Both the position numbers and the translations under genes were made by a program. Shown one piece after another: positions 35,301 through 47,305 of a stretch of DNA of 64,000 nt (the stretch's first letter is position 1; each line of letters begins with the position of its first letter). The notes beneath the pieces were generated by a model. That model did no database searches, was not told the origin of the DNA, and saw nothing but the letters and a program-made list of their open reading frames with translations. Source of the stretch: Chaetomium olivaceum (taxonomy: Eukaryota > Ascomycota > Sordariomycetes > Sordariales > Chaetomiaceae); NCBI GenBank assembly GCA_039881045.1, contig JAYWVB010000083.1, positions 21,950 to 85,949 on the forward strand, in the 5' to 3' direction.

Positions 35301-35899
35301 CGCTCGTCGTGCTGGACGAGCTCGGCCGCGGCACCTCCACCCACGACGGCGCCGCCATCGCCCACGCCGTCCTCGCCCACGTCGCCCGCGAGACCCGCTG
35401 CCTCACGCTTTTCATAACCCACTACCAGAGCCTGGCTCGTGTCGCAGAGGGCCTCGGCGGCGCCGTGCGCTGCGTGCATATGCGCTTCGAGGCCACCAAG
35501 CGGGACCACACCAACCACCTCCTCACCCACGGCGACAGCAACAACGACGGCGACGACGACGAAAACATGGACGTGGACGGCGAAGGCGCCTCGGCCGACG
35601 AGGAGATCACGTTCCTTTACGAAGTCGCCGAGGGTGTCGCCCACCGGTCGTACGGGCTCAACGTAGCGCGGCTGGCGCGGATCCCGCGGCGGGTGCTGGA
35701 CGTGGCGGCGCGCAAGTCGCGCGAGATGGAGGAGGGCGTCAAGGCGCGGCGGCTGCGCGGGGCGGTGCGGCTGCTGGAGGATGTTGTTGCCGGGGCCGGG
35801 GACGGGGGCGGTGGCGGCGACGGTGGTGATGGTGGTGGTGATGGTGGTGGCTGGGAAGACCAGTTGGAGCACTTGGTGTCGAGTATTGAGCAGCTGTAG
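32308..35899 (+). CDS. msh3: DNA mismatch repair protein MSH3 (frame broken)
   Basis: MSH3 pairs with MSH2 as MutS-beta and recognises insertion/deletion loops in the nucleus. Order: near the N-terminus QASLTSFF, a PCNA-binding PIP box; a charged linker with KRAKS; mismatch-binding domain TPMEIQFLDIKRKHMDTVLV, YKFRFFGEDARIAAKEL and AALKKAGDNRNAPFVRKL; connector and levers (LEVYRNATDQSEKGSLLWAL); ATPase with Walker A TGPNMGGKSSY near residue 908 and Walker B LVVLDELGRGTSTHDG near residue 983; then a Gly/Asp-rich tail (codons 35800-35860). The intron at 33159-33211 has branch GCTAAC. Frames break near 32311, 33141, 33488 and 33797; exon length plus four is 3543 bases, 1180 residues. The start is my choice: ATG at 32308 with one G restored leads straight to the PIP box. 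Confidence 0.9.
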
Positions 35900-36630
35900 G
35901 CAGGCAGGGCGTTGTTGCTTTCGACGGAATTGTTATGGATGGGCGGGTGGGTGGCCTTGAGGCATGTTTGTCTGTATGGAATATGTAAGGTGTGTTTGTT
36001 GGCATTTCTTGGTCTGGCCAACGACACGATGAGTAGTAATATTATCAAATGGTATGGCCCAATCCTCTAGTCAATATTCGTAAGCTGTTTCGCGTGGATG
36101 TCACCTCATCCTGACAGCTTCTATCAAGTCCCTCAAGCAGCTGGTGCATCTACCATGAATCCCATCTTCACTATCTTGTCGGACAATTCACGACCACAGT
36201 GCAATCGAGCCTCCGTATTAGGGCAAAGTCAAGATATGTGATTAAGTCTGTAGCCAGTTATCGACCAAGGTCCCGTGCTAAATACGACCAATTAATGATG
36301 TGGTCCCGAGTCCTTGCGCGCCATGCCAATATGTAGAAGATGGGGATAACGAATCAAAAAGATCTGCTTCCTAGGGCCATGTCCCTCGTCCCCTTGCCCC
36401 CCAATTCCACACCCCCTCCATGCAGCGGTCAGTAATCTGACCATTTTCGACCAATATTGCACCGGAAGCGCACCCCTTCCGCCAGGAAAGGGACAGTTCC
36501 GCTTGAGTGGTATCGCCTCAAGCACTCCCGAGCCATGTAGCAACTTTTGTTCCCGTAATAGTACACATACAGTGAGATGTAAAAAATGGCCCATCTCAAC
36601 TGTGAAGACGCGGGGATACCCGTTTCTAAA
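35900..36630. other. Convergent intergenic stretch, MSH3 / zinc-finger gene
   Basis: This is the 3' flank of both neighbours. No coding sequence or conserved RNA was seen. Confidence 0.5.
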
Positions 36631-38370
36631 TCACAGGTCGTAGTCTTGGTCAACGCCCCCATGGGCCGAGTCCGGGGCAAAAGGGCCACCGAAGGCATTA
36701 AATCCCATGTTGCCCAAATTCATGCCGTTGATTGCTTGAAAGTTGGTCGTCGACGGCTTAGTCTCGGTGCCGAAGCTTGGGAAGCCGTAGGGGTTGTAAT
36801 AACCGCCTCTACCCTGGACGCATAGCGGGTTGAACGTGCCGGCCCCCATGGTCTGTTGCTGGAAATAGTTGGTGCCAGAAGAGGGAGGCTGAGACGTAAA
36901 TAGCGGCGTGCTGGTCTCTTGAGCAAACGTACGAGACGGATTTGGCGGGCTTTTGCGCTGCAGACGCTAGCGACAGGTTCGAGTTCAGGGACTGAAGGGC
37001 AGGGCGGCGGCGGAGTTCAAACCTGCAGCAGGTGTGAGAAGGGAGAAACAACCACCAAAAAGGTGGACTTACCCAGAGTCTCTGGGTGAGCTCTCGACTT
37101 GTACTGCAAACAATTAGCGTTGAATGCAATACCACTGGCGGTGTGTCTCCTTACCACCACTAGGTTTCGGCGGGTCACGAAAGATGTCATAGTTGTCAAT
37201 AGAACCAGAGGCTTCGGCATTGTCATCATGCCGGGTGCGCCGGTTTCGGGATGCTGCTTGTCGAGTAAGTCTGGTCGAAGTCCGCGTGCGTGCTGTTCCT
37301 GGTGCCGCAGCTGCGCCGGAACGGCGGCCTCGCTTTGGCTTTGGGACATCGCAGTCCTCGAACTTGCGGTCCTAGAAAACGATAGGTATCAGAACTGGGC
37401 CCTCAGCCGGGGGCGGCACAGCGCCATGTGTCCGTGAGCATGACTCACCGGGCTTCCCTCGATCGACGGGCTGGCATAAATATCGCGAACACGCTGGAAC
37501 TCGCCGTCCTCCGCCCATACGAACTCGTTAGGAACAATCCCTGATGATGTCTCCTCCATCTGTTTCAAAACAGAATCATCCTTCCGTTGGTTGCGCATCC
37601 TCTTCTGAATCTCGTCTGCCGAGTCGAAGAGACCCATGCCGGGGTACCTCACCCCCTTCAGCTTGCTAACGTCATTTTCGTCGTCAAACTCGGTGCTCTC
37701 CGACGGAAGTTCGGAAACAGGGACACTGTCCGCAGTCTCGGCCTCCGATGGCCACCTCCGATAATACTTGGCACGTGTGTCGTTTTCCGGGGTGCTGGGA
37801 ACGGAATGGTCGGACCGAGAACGCTTCAGAAACGGTGTTGGATAGCTCGAGTTGTCAAAATGGCCATGAGGGCCATCCTGAAAATGGGTAGGTAACGCGG
37901 CCCAGTGACCCGCGGCTGCCAGAGGGTCGATGTATTCGTCAGGGTCCGGCTTGACTAGGTCTTGGTCGATGTTTGAGGTAACATCGGACTTGTTGCTCTG
38001 TTGTCTGATGTGAGCCCGCAGTTCTTGAGTCTATGTGTACAACGGTTAGACTTACAGCTGCATTTGATTGTCTTCCTCTTCTGCCTGTTTTCTTTTGCTC
38101 CTTCGCGGCCATGCGTTCCGCGAGAAGAGCGTTAATTCCATACTGCTCGCACCAGTTGTCATACTGCCGAACCTCATCCAGAGCTATCCGGTCGTCGCGT
38201 GCTCTCAGTTCGGCCTTGAAGCGGTGGGCGAGGTGGCTCTTCGATGAGATGTGGGTGAGGAGATGGGAGAGATCTGAAAACCCGGGCTTCTTGGGACAGA
38301 GTGTGCATCGGAGGGGGATGGAGGCAGGGTCGCTCCTCACAACCAAGTCCATGGGTGCAACCGCAGCCAT
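36631..38370 (-). CDS. C2H2-like zinc-finger nuclear protein with AT-hook-like patch
   Basis: Exons are 38370-38056, 38030-37449, 37371-37155, 37103-37073 and 37022-36631. The N-terminus carries CTLCPKKPGFSDLSHLLTH followed by a basic helix (SKSHLAHRFKAEL) and YDNWCEQYGINALLAERM, a Cys-x2-Cys...His-x(n)-His finger of the kind found in fungal chromatin proteins. A low-complexity middle contains KRSRSDHSVPSTPEND and RYPGMGLFDSADEIQKRM. Exon 3 has PKPKRGRRSG, an AT-hook-like patch, and the C-terminus is Asn/Gly/Phe-rich. The ATG at 38370 is chosen because the finger starts 20 residues later. The first intron would be only 25 bases. One frame change (+1 or -2) near 36940-36975 is needed to reach the C-terminus GGVDQDYDL. 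The precise role is unknown; DNA or chromatin binding is inferred. Confidence 0.72.
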
Positions 38371-40457
38371 GATCTTCTGATAGTCAGTATCTATCAAGTT
38401 GTGCCAACGCAGGTATCAGCTGCCAGGGCTGGTTTGGGGTAACTCACTGATACAGGCGGCTATGTTGGCAGGGCCAACCGCAGGATAATTGACGACGAGG
38501 GAACGGAGTCCAGTGGAGAAACAGGCAGATGTCACCAAGTGATGTCGGTATTGGGGGCAGGAGAGACCTAGAATTCCGGCATGGAAGATATGGGAATGTG
38601 ACGACGGATGGTGGTGTGGTATAGGTAAGGAGCGGTTGATGGGCGTCTAACAACGACTTCTCAAACGTTTGAGCCTAGCAGGACGATGGAGTGGTGAGAT
38701 CTGAAATGCAACAAATATCGCAGGACTGGCAGAGTTCTGTATTGACCCCAAGATCTGGACCCTGGGTGCCAATGTCGAGGACTGATGGTAATGCAGTCGC
38801 AGCTCGAACAGAAACCCGGGAGAAAACCTAGACGAGAGAAGACGCGTCAGAAGAAGGGACGATAGTGCGTGACCGGGGATAAAAATTGGAAGCGACCATG
38901 GATTTCCTAGTCGTCATAAACGCCACCTTGAGGAATGCGGTGGAAGGAACGAACTGCTGGTTGGTAGGTTGGGCGTATTTTGAAAGGCGGGTGCCTGAGA
39001 ATGGTGGAATCAAGAATTGAGAGGGAAGGAACGGTCGGGTCACATGTGAATTGCTGGAACTGAAGAGCAACACACTGTGAAATTGTGGTTGTGTTTGTCT
39101 TTTTTTTCAGACTGCGAAGTGGTCGATGCGGCGAGAGAGAGTCGAAAACCCTTGAGAGGAATAAGTTTGCTGTAGTCCTAAAGATCGAAAAATCGCAGTT
39201 TCTTGCAAGGTGATGCTCGAAGGGTGCAACCTAGAAACACACTGCCGGATGGATCTAAATGACTCTAATAGATGCATTCTAAGAATGAATCATGTAACAT
39301 GACAAGTTGGAATGTTTAAAAGATGTATTCTCGAAAGCGGTGTGGGATGTGAGCCGAGGGCTGGAGATGAAGACGAGACAGCCGGTGTTGCGGCGATCGA
39401 AGCTTTCTGAGCAAAGGCTTGCTAGACTCATTGAGCCCCAGGGACATGAGAAGTGTGCCGAGTATAGTAAAACAGAAGGAATTCCACATACCTTGGATCA
39501 TAGTTCAGAGTTGCTCGGCGAGGCTTGCAAATGCAAGTTCAGAAAGTGGGTTGTGAGTAAGAGAAGAAGCAAAGGAATTTACTTCCAGGTTAATATTTAG
39601 TTTCAAAAAGCTGAACCGAAGAAAGACCCACGTACCCCTCGTTCAACGACAACCATAGTCCGGCATGTGACGGGAAAGAATCTACTTAACACTCCCGAGA
39701 AGGTCCGGGGTGCTTAGCAAGTGATTAACAGCTTGGCCTAGTCGGGAAAGCCAGCTATGGGTATTGGATTTAGCATAACCATGGTAACTACTAGGCAATG
39801 GATAAGGAGGTCAAAATACTGTATCTGATAATATTATGAAGTATCAACAGTCAAGCAAGGGGCCAAGTGGATGGGAATAGCCTTGGCTGAATGCAAGCGG
39901 CACCTACCATAATTGCTATTTAGTGATTGTTTGTGATACAGACAACATATTGTCAAACCAGGCCGAGAACCACAGTTCACTTGTGCAAAGCTTTTTGGGA
40001 CAAGATGTGAGGGATGGAGTGTAAAGACAGGGTTTGCTTATACAAAGGGCATTGAATCCAATCATTTGGCTGGTGTGGTCAATGAAGGTCTTAAGGTTAA
40101 AATTCGAGTGTCATTGGACTTCAAAAAGAAGCTGGGTAACCCAAGAATTCCTCTTCTCCAAGTGGTTGGGTAGAAATGATACAGCCGACTTTTGGCTGAA
40201 GAGTTGCTCCCGCCGTCCGAAACGAGGACGGGGGAGTTCTTTGTTCCACTAACGGATATGGTAAGGTCATAGGGATCATACCGATTCCATGCTAGTAAGA
40301 ATATGATAGCTAGGAATGGTGAGGGAACAGTGACAATTGATATTCTCTTGGCTTGTTTCCTACCCAACGCTTGGAGTACTGCTGGGAGGCCATAGACGGC
40401 AAGAGACGGGCGTGGTAGGATGGGTATAAGGAGGTAAGAGGTGTAAATTACTACTCA
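38371..40457. other. Gene-free region upstream of the zinc-finger gene
   Basis: A 2-kb AT-richer stretch with no recognisable gene. It contains the promoter of the minus-strand zinc-finger gene and the 3' flank of BET2. An open frame at 39307-39600 (+) has no family signature. Confidence 0.45.
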
Positions 40458-41502
40458 TCAGCCTAACACCCGCTTGGTCGTCGACTTGGGCATGCAGTAA
40501 ACCTCGTCGACAGGCTGTAGCCCGGGATATTGAAGCAAACTCAGCCCCGCAAGCCCAAAAACAGTGTGCCACACATCGACCATGTCACCGGGTCTGTCTG
40601 CGATGCCGCCTCGCTCGGGGTCCTGGCAGCGTAAAATGAAGGCGACCAGCTGGTCCTTATCGATCCAGTGTGTCTTGCCAATCATTTCCAAGCTGCTTAG
40701 AACCCACCAGCTATAACAGACATCCTCCTTCTTCTCCGGTCGGCCGTTGAGGCCGCCACCAGCAATCTGCCTTTCGCTCAGCCACCGCCCAAGCCGCTCT
40801 TTGTCCACGAGGTCCTGTCTGCCGGCGATGGTCAAGGCGGCGACGCATGTAAATATCTGCCCGGAATGGGACTCAGCACCTGGGCTCACGCCATATCCAC
40901 CATCAAAGTTGGCACATGCCGCGACATGGTTGACTGCCTTGTCAACGTCGACGAGGTCGAGAAGGCCGAGGAGAGACAGCGCATTGAACGCGCCGTAGAG
41001 GAACCGGGTGTCCTCCTCCCCCCATTCGTCGCCGGCGAATGTACCTGTCTCACGGTTCTGGAGATTGGCGATATCTGAACAAGCCCCGTCAGTATGCTAG
41101 CCCCTACTCTCAACACGCCATGCCGGGAGACGCACACTGGCCCACCTGTGCTTTGCCTTTCCCTCGCGTCTCTAGTTCGTCAAAGGCGTCGACTGTGGCA
41201 AGAATCTGCACCGCGCTGACGGTAGAGAGCATGTGGGCGTCATGGCCGGGCGCAGCACCAAAGCCGCCATTCTCGTGCTGACATGAGAGCACAAAGTCGA
41301 TGGTCTCGGCGCGTGGTAGGGCGTCGGGTTTGCCCAGGAGATGCAGGGCTGTCAGTCCCCAGTAGAGCCCGTTGAGTCGGAGATGCTCCGTTAGCCAGTA
41401 GTCATATTCATCTTTCCTCGAATCCAAACTTTGGATGTATTTGACGTGAGCTGACGTGGCCAGCTGGAGTTCCTCCGGAAGCTGATTTAAACTTTGCGAC
41501 AT
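40458..41502 (-). CDS. bet2: Rab geranylgeranyltransferase beta subunit
   Basis: Bet2 and its alpha subunit add geranylgeranyl groups to Rab GTPases bound to the escort protein, which is needed for membrane traffic. The start chosen is the methionine of MSQSLNQLPEELQLATSAHV, matching the usual fungal N-terminus; an upstream in-frame methionine at 41619 would add 39 residues. Alpha-alpha barrel repeats are clear: FVLSCQHENGGFGAAPGHDAH, NRETGTFAGDEWGEEDTRF, NFDGGYGVSPGAESHSGQ, GLNGRPEKKEDVCYSWW and ILRCQDPERGGIADRPGD. The zinc ligands are the Asp and Cys of EDVC and the His of DVWHTVFG. The intron is 41075-41145. Exon 1 ends in phase 0 while exon 2 needs one base, so one base is probably missing just before 41146; repaired, the protein has 324 residues. 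Confidence 0.93.
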
Positions 41503-42460
41503 GTTGTGAAGTTGCGGCGGTTGCCATTTCATCGAACCTCTTGGAGAAATTGCGGGGAAGATCGCGGGGCCGCCAAGGCCGGCGGATGCACTTGAATGCT
41601 TGGCTATCTTACGTAACACACGACTTTCATCCTGTTGGCATGCCGAAGCCCAGATATGCTTTCTAGCAAGGCCCCGACGTTACGATGCAAGGTCCAGAGG
41701 GTCAAGCGGTAAAAGAGGACTCCAGAATTCTCCGATCTTGGCTGCGCTCGCTTTGGTGGGAACCGGCTCGTTCCGAATTCCCGCCGCTGAGCCCGATCTC
41801 CATTGGCTCTGCTGTTGGAGCTCACGTCTCAGAGATTGGCGCCCGGGCTTCGCCGACAAACCCGAGCTGGGTTCTTGCGAATGGGGTGGGAGGGCAGGAC
41901 GAACCGACGAGGCTTCTCGCTCATAAGCTGATTGCGCTACGGGATGCACGTAAATGCAATGTGATGATTCTGTCTCAGTGTGGTACGCCAACCCGGCCGC
42001 CATCGGGCTCTCGGCGCTGAAACGAGACGAGTGAAATCAAGGTGGGGTTAGATGATGGCGCCGGGCTAGGTCTTCTATACCTTGATACGATACGGAAATC
42101 CCCCTCTGGTTCAATTTTTCAATAGATCTCCATGAGGAGGCGAGGGCCATGAAATTTCAAGGCCATTCTCGACGTCGTCGCTGTTCCCGTCTCTCCCAAT
42201 GGCGAAACTGATGGGTCTGGCCAAGACACAGCCCCGGCGGGAGTTTCAGAGCTGTCGTGTTCCTGGCCTAACCGAAGTGAGTTTAGTGTCATAATCCATG
42301 CTCTCCTCCTGGACCGCCTCAGACCGCCACCTTCCGACCGACAAAGCTTGTGAGCCACAGCGGGCCATCGGGTTCTCAATTGGTCAACAATTGAAGGCTG
42401 CATGCGGGCGTCGTGCGACGCGAGAAGCTGTCCCGAACACACAGGTAGCCGGTCTCCTGC

Positions 42461-42682
42461 TGGGCAAAAAAAAAACCGATACACCCAAAGTACACAGAGC
42501 TGTCTTGATGCGATATTCCTCGGTCAAATCGGACCCGAATTAAAGAGAACGAAGTGGAACAAAATCTCTGACTTTTTGTCTTCATTTTTGGCAAATTGAA
42601 TCCGAAATTAAGAAAACGAGGTGGAACAGAATCTCTGACTTTTTGTCTTCTTTATTTTTGGTGTATCGGTTTTTTTTGGCCA
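42461..42682. mobile_element. MITE-like foldback element
   Basis: TGGGC, an A run and CCGATACACC at 42461-42485 are the reverse complement of GGTGTATCGG, a T run and GGCCA at 42660-42682, differing only in run length and one base. Weaker inverted similarity continues outwards for about 20-25 bases on each side (to roughly 42435 and 42707). The ~220-base interior has no coding capacity and contains a tandem duplication. Size, terminal inverted repeats and lack of a gene fit a miniature inverted-repeat element. No clear target-site duplication was identified. Confidence 0.6.
42535..42661. repeat. Two-copy tandem repeat, period 67
   Basis: Units at 42535-42591 and 42602-42661 share GTGGAACA, then ATCTCTGACTTTTTGTCTTC and a T-rich end, with only a few differences. 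The duplication lies inside the foldback element and ends at its right inverted repeat. Confidence 0.8.
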
Positions 42683-44144
42683 GAGGGAGCCAGTTGACTT
42701 TTGTGTTGTTATTTAATTTCCCAATGAGCTTTGATTGTCTGAGAAAGGGGCCTCGTGTTTGCGCAAAGGATTGCAGCGCAAACGGGAGCTGATGCATCGC
42801 TTCTGTTTTTGGTGTTGCCCTTTGGTTGGGTCTAAGAAGAGTTGTAGTTAGGAACTGGGGAGAACAAAGGGAGGGGGGTGGGTGATCGTGAAGTTGGTTG
42901 AGTGACCCCTCACTTCCATCGTCCCGTTGCCAATGAGGGCCAAGCTCCCGCCGCACTTCCCGCCGCGGTGTCATTGTTAACCAGGGCGCCTGCCAGTTTC
43001 GTTGTGTTGCGAGCTGGGGTTGGCCTCCGTTTGTGCTTTGAATTTCGCTTCTTCCAGGTTCGAGGTTCGAGGATCACGCGAAGGGTTACCCTTTTCCCCT
43101 TGCTATTTTCAATCAACTGCTCCTATAACCGACTGCAACTCCTTTTGGCGCCGTTCCGCGTTCCTAGGCGCTTGTCGCAACCATCGCACGATCGCCTCCC
43201 TTGCTTTGTGCTAAATAACATAGCGCAGATTGTATCGGTCGAGTCTAGACTGTCTCGATTCACCGGGAAACGCAGCCACTGACGAGACTGTTACACAATA
43301 ACTGCCCACGACTTTCGAGGGCTCCGTTTCAGAAAGAAAGACGCGTTCGGGTATTCGAGGCCGGGGCTGCCATAACTACGAGCCCGCCTAAAAGCCGTGC
43401 AGCTTCTAATCTGGGAATTGGCCCCAAGCCAAGGGACTGAATCTTGCCCAGGTTCACGAATTTCCTTTCGATCGGGTTGAGATCACCCACCAGGGAGCGA
43501 CCCGGAGACTTTGTTGACGGGACGTCGTCATCCGTCCAACGTCTTTTCAGATCTCGTCGGAAATTCAGTTGGCTGACAAGGGAAAGGGACCGGGGCTGAG
43601 ACTTTGGCTGCGAATCAGATCGGGAGAGGGACCTGAAAGTGGGCATTCTGACAGTCGGCGGGGTCTGGGGATACCTGGCAGCTTAGCGTCCAAATTGTGG
43701 AAGGCAAGACAGGGCAGCGGTGTGTGCCTCCTTGCTCCATGCCGGTTTGGTGGTCGATCTGGCGCACTCGTTCGAAGAACGGCCCACCCAGGGAGCCAGA
43801 GCCACCTTCAGACTGCCCCTTCCATCTGTTTTGCGGCTCCTACCTTGCATCAGAACCCCTCCAACACCCGTCCGTGCCTCGTTTTTGAAGTTCGGAGAGA
43901 TCGCTCATTTGACGCAGACGGCAATCCGCCTATTTCCTTTTCTTACCTGCCAACCTTACCCGACCCCGTAAGCCCCGACACTGTGTCACGGCTGCGCGCC
44001 CGGCAATAGCTGTTGCTGCAGGGCTGTTGGTCCTTGGTTGCGGCAGAGCGCGCACAGCGCAAATCAGGAACCCTCCCTGCTACACCCAGACCCGTCTCCA
44101 GCCAGGTGGCCCGCCTGAGCCCCTGGCATTCCGCACCGACTGGA

Positions 44145-46404
44145 ATGGGCCGTAAAGCTGCACCGCAGCCGCTCTCGCTGGCGGAGACCACGCGGCCCAG
44201 CGACAACTCTCTTCGTCTTGGTGAAACCGTCCCCCGTTCTGCGCGACTGCCGTCCGACCCTACATCGCCCAGAACTCCACGCTCTCCCTTCCGTTACGGT
44301 CAGAACAAGGTGGAAATTGCTAGCATTGGAGAGCCCCAGCCGCTTGCCGATGTCCTGCACCAGCCCCGACAGTCGCTAGAACACCAAGAGGAACAGAGGC
44401 CGCCGCGGCAAAGGAATCCGGACGACGCCCGTGACCCGCCGCAGCCGCAGCCCTCGCCAAGAGATCAAGCTGCGGACCAACAACAACAACAACAGCAGCA
44501 GCAGCAGCTGGGCCACAGACACACGCGGCGCGGTGACGACAAGTCGTCCAAATCGGGCTTCTTTTTCAACTTTGGGAAGGGGGCGAAGTCGGATCGTCCC
44601 ATTGTGCACCAACACTCAAATCCCCGCGCCGAAGTCATGTCGAGGGACTCGGACCGGCCGGCGCTGTCGAAACAAAGCACCAAGCATTCAGGTATGTACG
44701 CAAACATCCTGTGTCCCATCTTCCATGGTCGTCTGGACTTCCCCGACCCTGTCGATCCCACATTAAAACGGGCCTCTCCACCTTGGGGCCGACACTTGTT
44801 TCAAGTCACGCTGACCAGCCTGCTACATCATAGACTCGCCCCATCAAGACCCCCTTCGGTCCAAAAGTCGAACACACCACTGCCTTCCAGATCCGAAGTA
44901 TCGCTAGCCTCGACGATCGACTACGAGAGCACGGGTAACTCAGTGACCTCGTCGAAGAGGTCGAAGCCCAAGCCCTTCAACCTACTTAGCCGCACCAGGT
45001 CCACCAAGGACAAGGACCTCAAGGACAGCCCGAGCCCCAAAGATTACGTTCCGCCACTGGCGCTGGCGCCGCCTAGGGCTGCCGAGCCCGAGAGACCCTA
45101 CACTTCGTCAACAGCTCCGAGGACAGCCCCGCTTCAAGCACGCGACCGGTCGTTTCGGGAGATGATGTCGGCGGTCAGGAACCATTCGGCCGAGCGGTCA
45201 CAGACCAGGGACTTCGGCGGGAGAGGGAGAGGTCAAGAAACCCAACAGAGGGACAATGCTTCTACATATACCCAGACACCCGGAGGGGCTTTTTTCAGTA
45301 ACCTGAAGCACAGCCGGGCGGCAGGCATGCTCAGCAACCGCTTCTTTGGTTCGAGACATGAGCTGCCGGTGCTCAAAGAGCCGACGGTGGACGACGAGCA
45401 CTATGTCCTCAGGGTCATCAACCTGCCTCTTATTGAACAAACGCGCCTCACCAGGATTTCAAAGAGACTGGAAGATTCCCGGGACAAGACCGAGTTTTGG
45501 ATGCCCGCATTCCCCTGGAGGGCGATAGACTACCTGAACTATAAGGGCAGTGAGGTCGAGGGTCTATACCGGGTCCCGGGCAGCGGGCCGCAGATCAAAA
45601 AGTGGCAACGAAAATTTGACGAGGGTACGTAGGCGAGCTCTTGGGAAGGATTTTGTGGCGTTGGCGGCGTTTGCTAACTGGGTTGCAGAGTTGGATGTGG
45701 ACCTCTTCGAGGAGCCGGACCTCTACGACATCAACATTGTCGGATCCATGCTGAAGGCGTGGCTGCGGGAGCTCCCCGACGAGCTGTTCCCTAAGGAGGC
45801 CCAAGACAGGATTGCAAGGGAGTGCGCCGGGGCAGACAGTGTGCCGCCGCTCCTCGTCGAGGAGCTCTCGAAGCTCCCGCCTTTCAACTACTACCTCCTC
45901 TTCGCTATCACTTGCCATCTCAGCCTCCTCTTGGCACACTCGGAGAAGAACAAGATGGACTTCCGCAACCTGTGCATCTGCTTCCAGCCGTGTATGAAGA
46001 TTGACGCCTTTTGCTTCAAGTTTTTGGTTTGTGACTGGCGCGACTGCTGGAAGGGGTGCAAGGACGAGGCCAAGTACATCGAACAGGAGTACGCACGCTT
46101 CGACTCGCCGCCACCTCACGGAGCGGCCGGTGGGGTGAAAAATGGGGGTGGTGGTGGCGAGGAGGAAAGGCAGGAAGTCCGCACCGTTTCTTCGTCGGAA
46201 AGCAACAAGAGCCCGAACCGCAGCGCAACCGAGCAAAAGGGGCGACCGAAGAATAAGGCGGTGGCCGAGACCGAGAGTGCCGAAACGAGTTCGACAATAT
46301 CGACGACGCTTACGGTTAGCAGCGAGCGCCAGACGCCGCCGAGGAAGTCGAGCGACATGCGGCCCCTGTCGCCTATTATGCCTCTATCGCCGCTGAATTT
46401 CTGA
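44145..46404 (+). CDS. RhoGAP domain protein
   Basis: Exons 44145-44691, 44834-45624 and 45689-46404 are joined by introns with GTATGT and GTACGT donors; the second has branch GCTAAC. About 684 residues. The N-terminal half is disordered: Pro/Arg/Ser-rich, a polyglutamine run near codon 115, and KSKPKPFNLLSRTRS-like basic patches. The RhoGAP domain starts near residue 395 with FPWRAIDYLNYKG and has the arginine finger in GLYRVPGSG (near residue 429), then DINIVGSMLKAWLRELPDEL and SEKNKMDFRNLCICFQPC. It accelerates GTP hydrolysis by Rho-type GTPases at the cell cortex, controlling polarity and wall synthesis; the target GTPase cannot be told. The tail is Ser/Thr/Pro-rich and ends SPIMPLSPLNF. 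One A appears missing in the A run at 44863. Confidence 0.9.
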
Positions 46405-47305
46405 GCAGGTTGTCGTTCTGCGAGGGTTTTCTTATAATCGTCATGCCATGGGAATAGCGAGCGCCTTTGTTTTTACCTCCGAGAGCAACATTATTTATCA
46501 ACAACACCTAGTCAACGACCTGACGCCGTCGACAACCTTGCCTTTGTGTTTGTCTCGCCCCTTACCACCCCACCTATAGAATCGAAATTGCGAGGCGCAT
46601 CTCTCTTGGACACGATCTATGGAGAACACAAAGGGAGTCCAGCTATGGCGTCGTCGTTTTCGTCACCCTTACTTTCCACTACCGCCTGCCGACCCATTAG
46701 CCGTCGTGCGTTGGCCCCGAAACTTTCCCCATCCGCCCCTTGTGTTTTTCGGTTTCAATACCCTTTCCCGTTTCTCATTTTTTCTATGGAGTTTCAGACA
46801 GACACCACCCGTACACGGGCAGCCTGCTCAGTCCCTCTTTTCGCGTCGATTTCGGCAACTTTTGTTTCTTTTGTTTCATTCCTGATACCGCTGGGCCGCG
46901 CGCAGTAATGAGGATACCAAGGCCTGGATTTAGAGTGGCACAGGGGGTGGGGTTTCTGGCCCGTGAGGGGAGGTTGGTGGAGGATGACGATTGTCTCTCG
47001 TCTTTTCGGAATCTATCTGAAGCGTCAATATCCTTGGGGGGTGCTGTTTTCTTCTTTGGGACACGAGGGATAAAAGCATGCTGGGAGGGGCCGGACCTTT
47101 CTTTTTTTGGAAGATGGGAGAGTTGTACGATAAGAAGGCTTGGGTTGGGGGGTAATGAAATGGATGGACGTCCCGGTGACAGTTGATTTTCACAAGAACG
47201 GCGAGCGAGCCCTTGAGGCGCATATAGAATCGCAGTTAAGTGAGGTCACATGTGATGCTGAAACCCCTCTTGATTTTCGAGAGCTGCCCTAGCCTTTTCT
47301 CCTCC
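46405..47305. other. Convergent intergenic stretch, RhoGAP / RRS1
   Basis: 3' flanks of two convergent genes. T-rich and G-rich blocks alternate, with no coding sequence seen. Confidence 0.5.

Larger units (their letters stand above)
41503..44144. other. Divergent BET2/RhoGAP intergenic region with a foldback element
   Basis: The 2.6 kb contain both promoters. The only structured feature is a MITE-like element at 42461-42682. No gene was recognised in 42700-44100, which is presumably the long leader or promoter of the RhoGAP gene. Confidence 0.5.
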
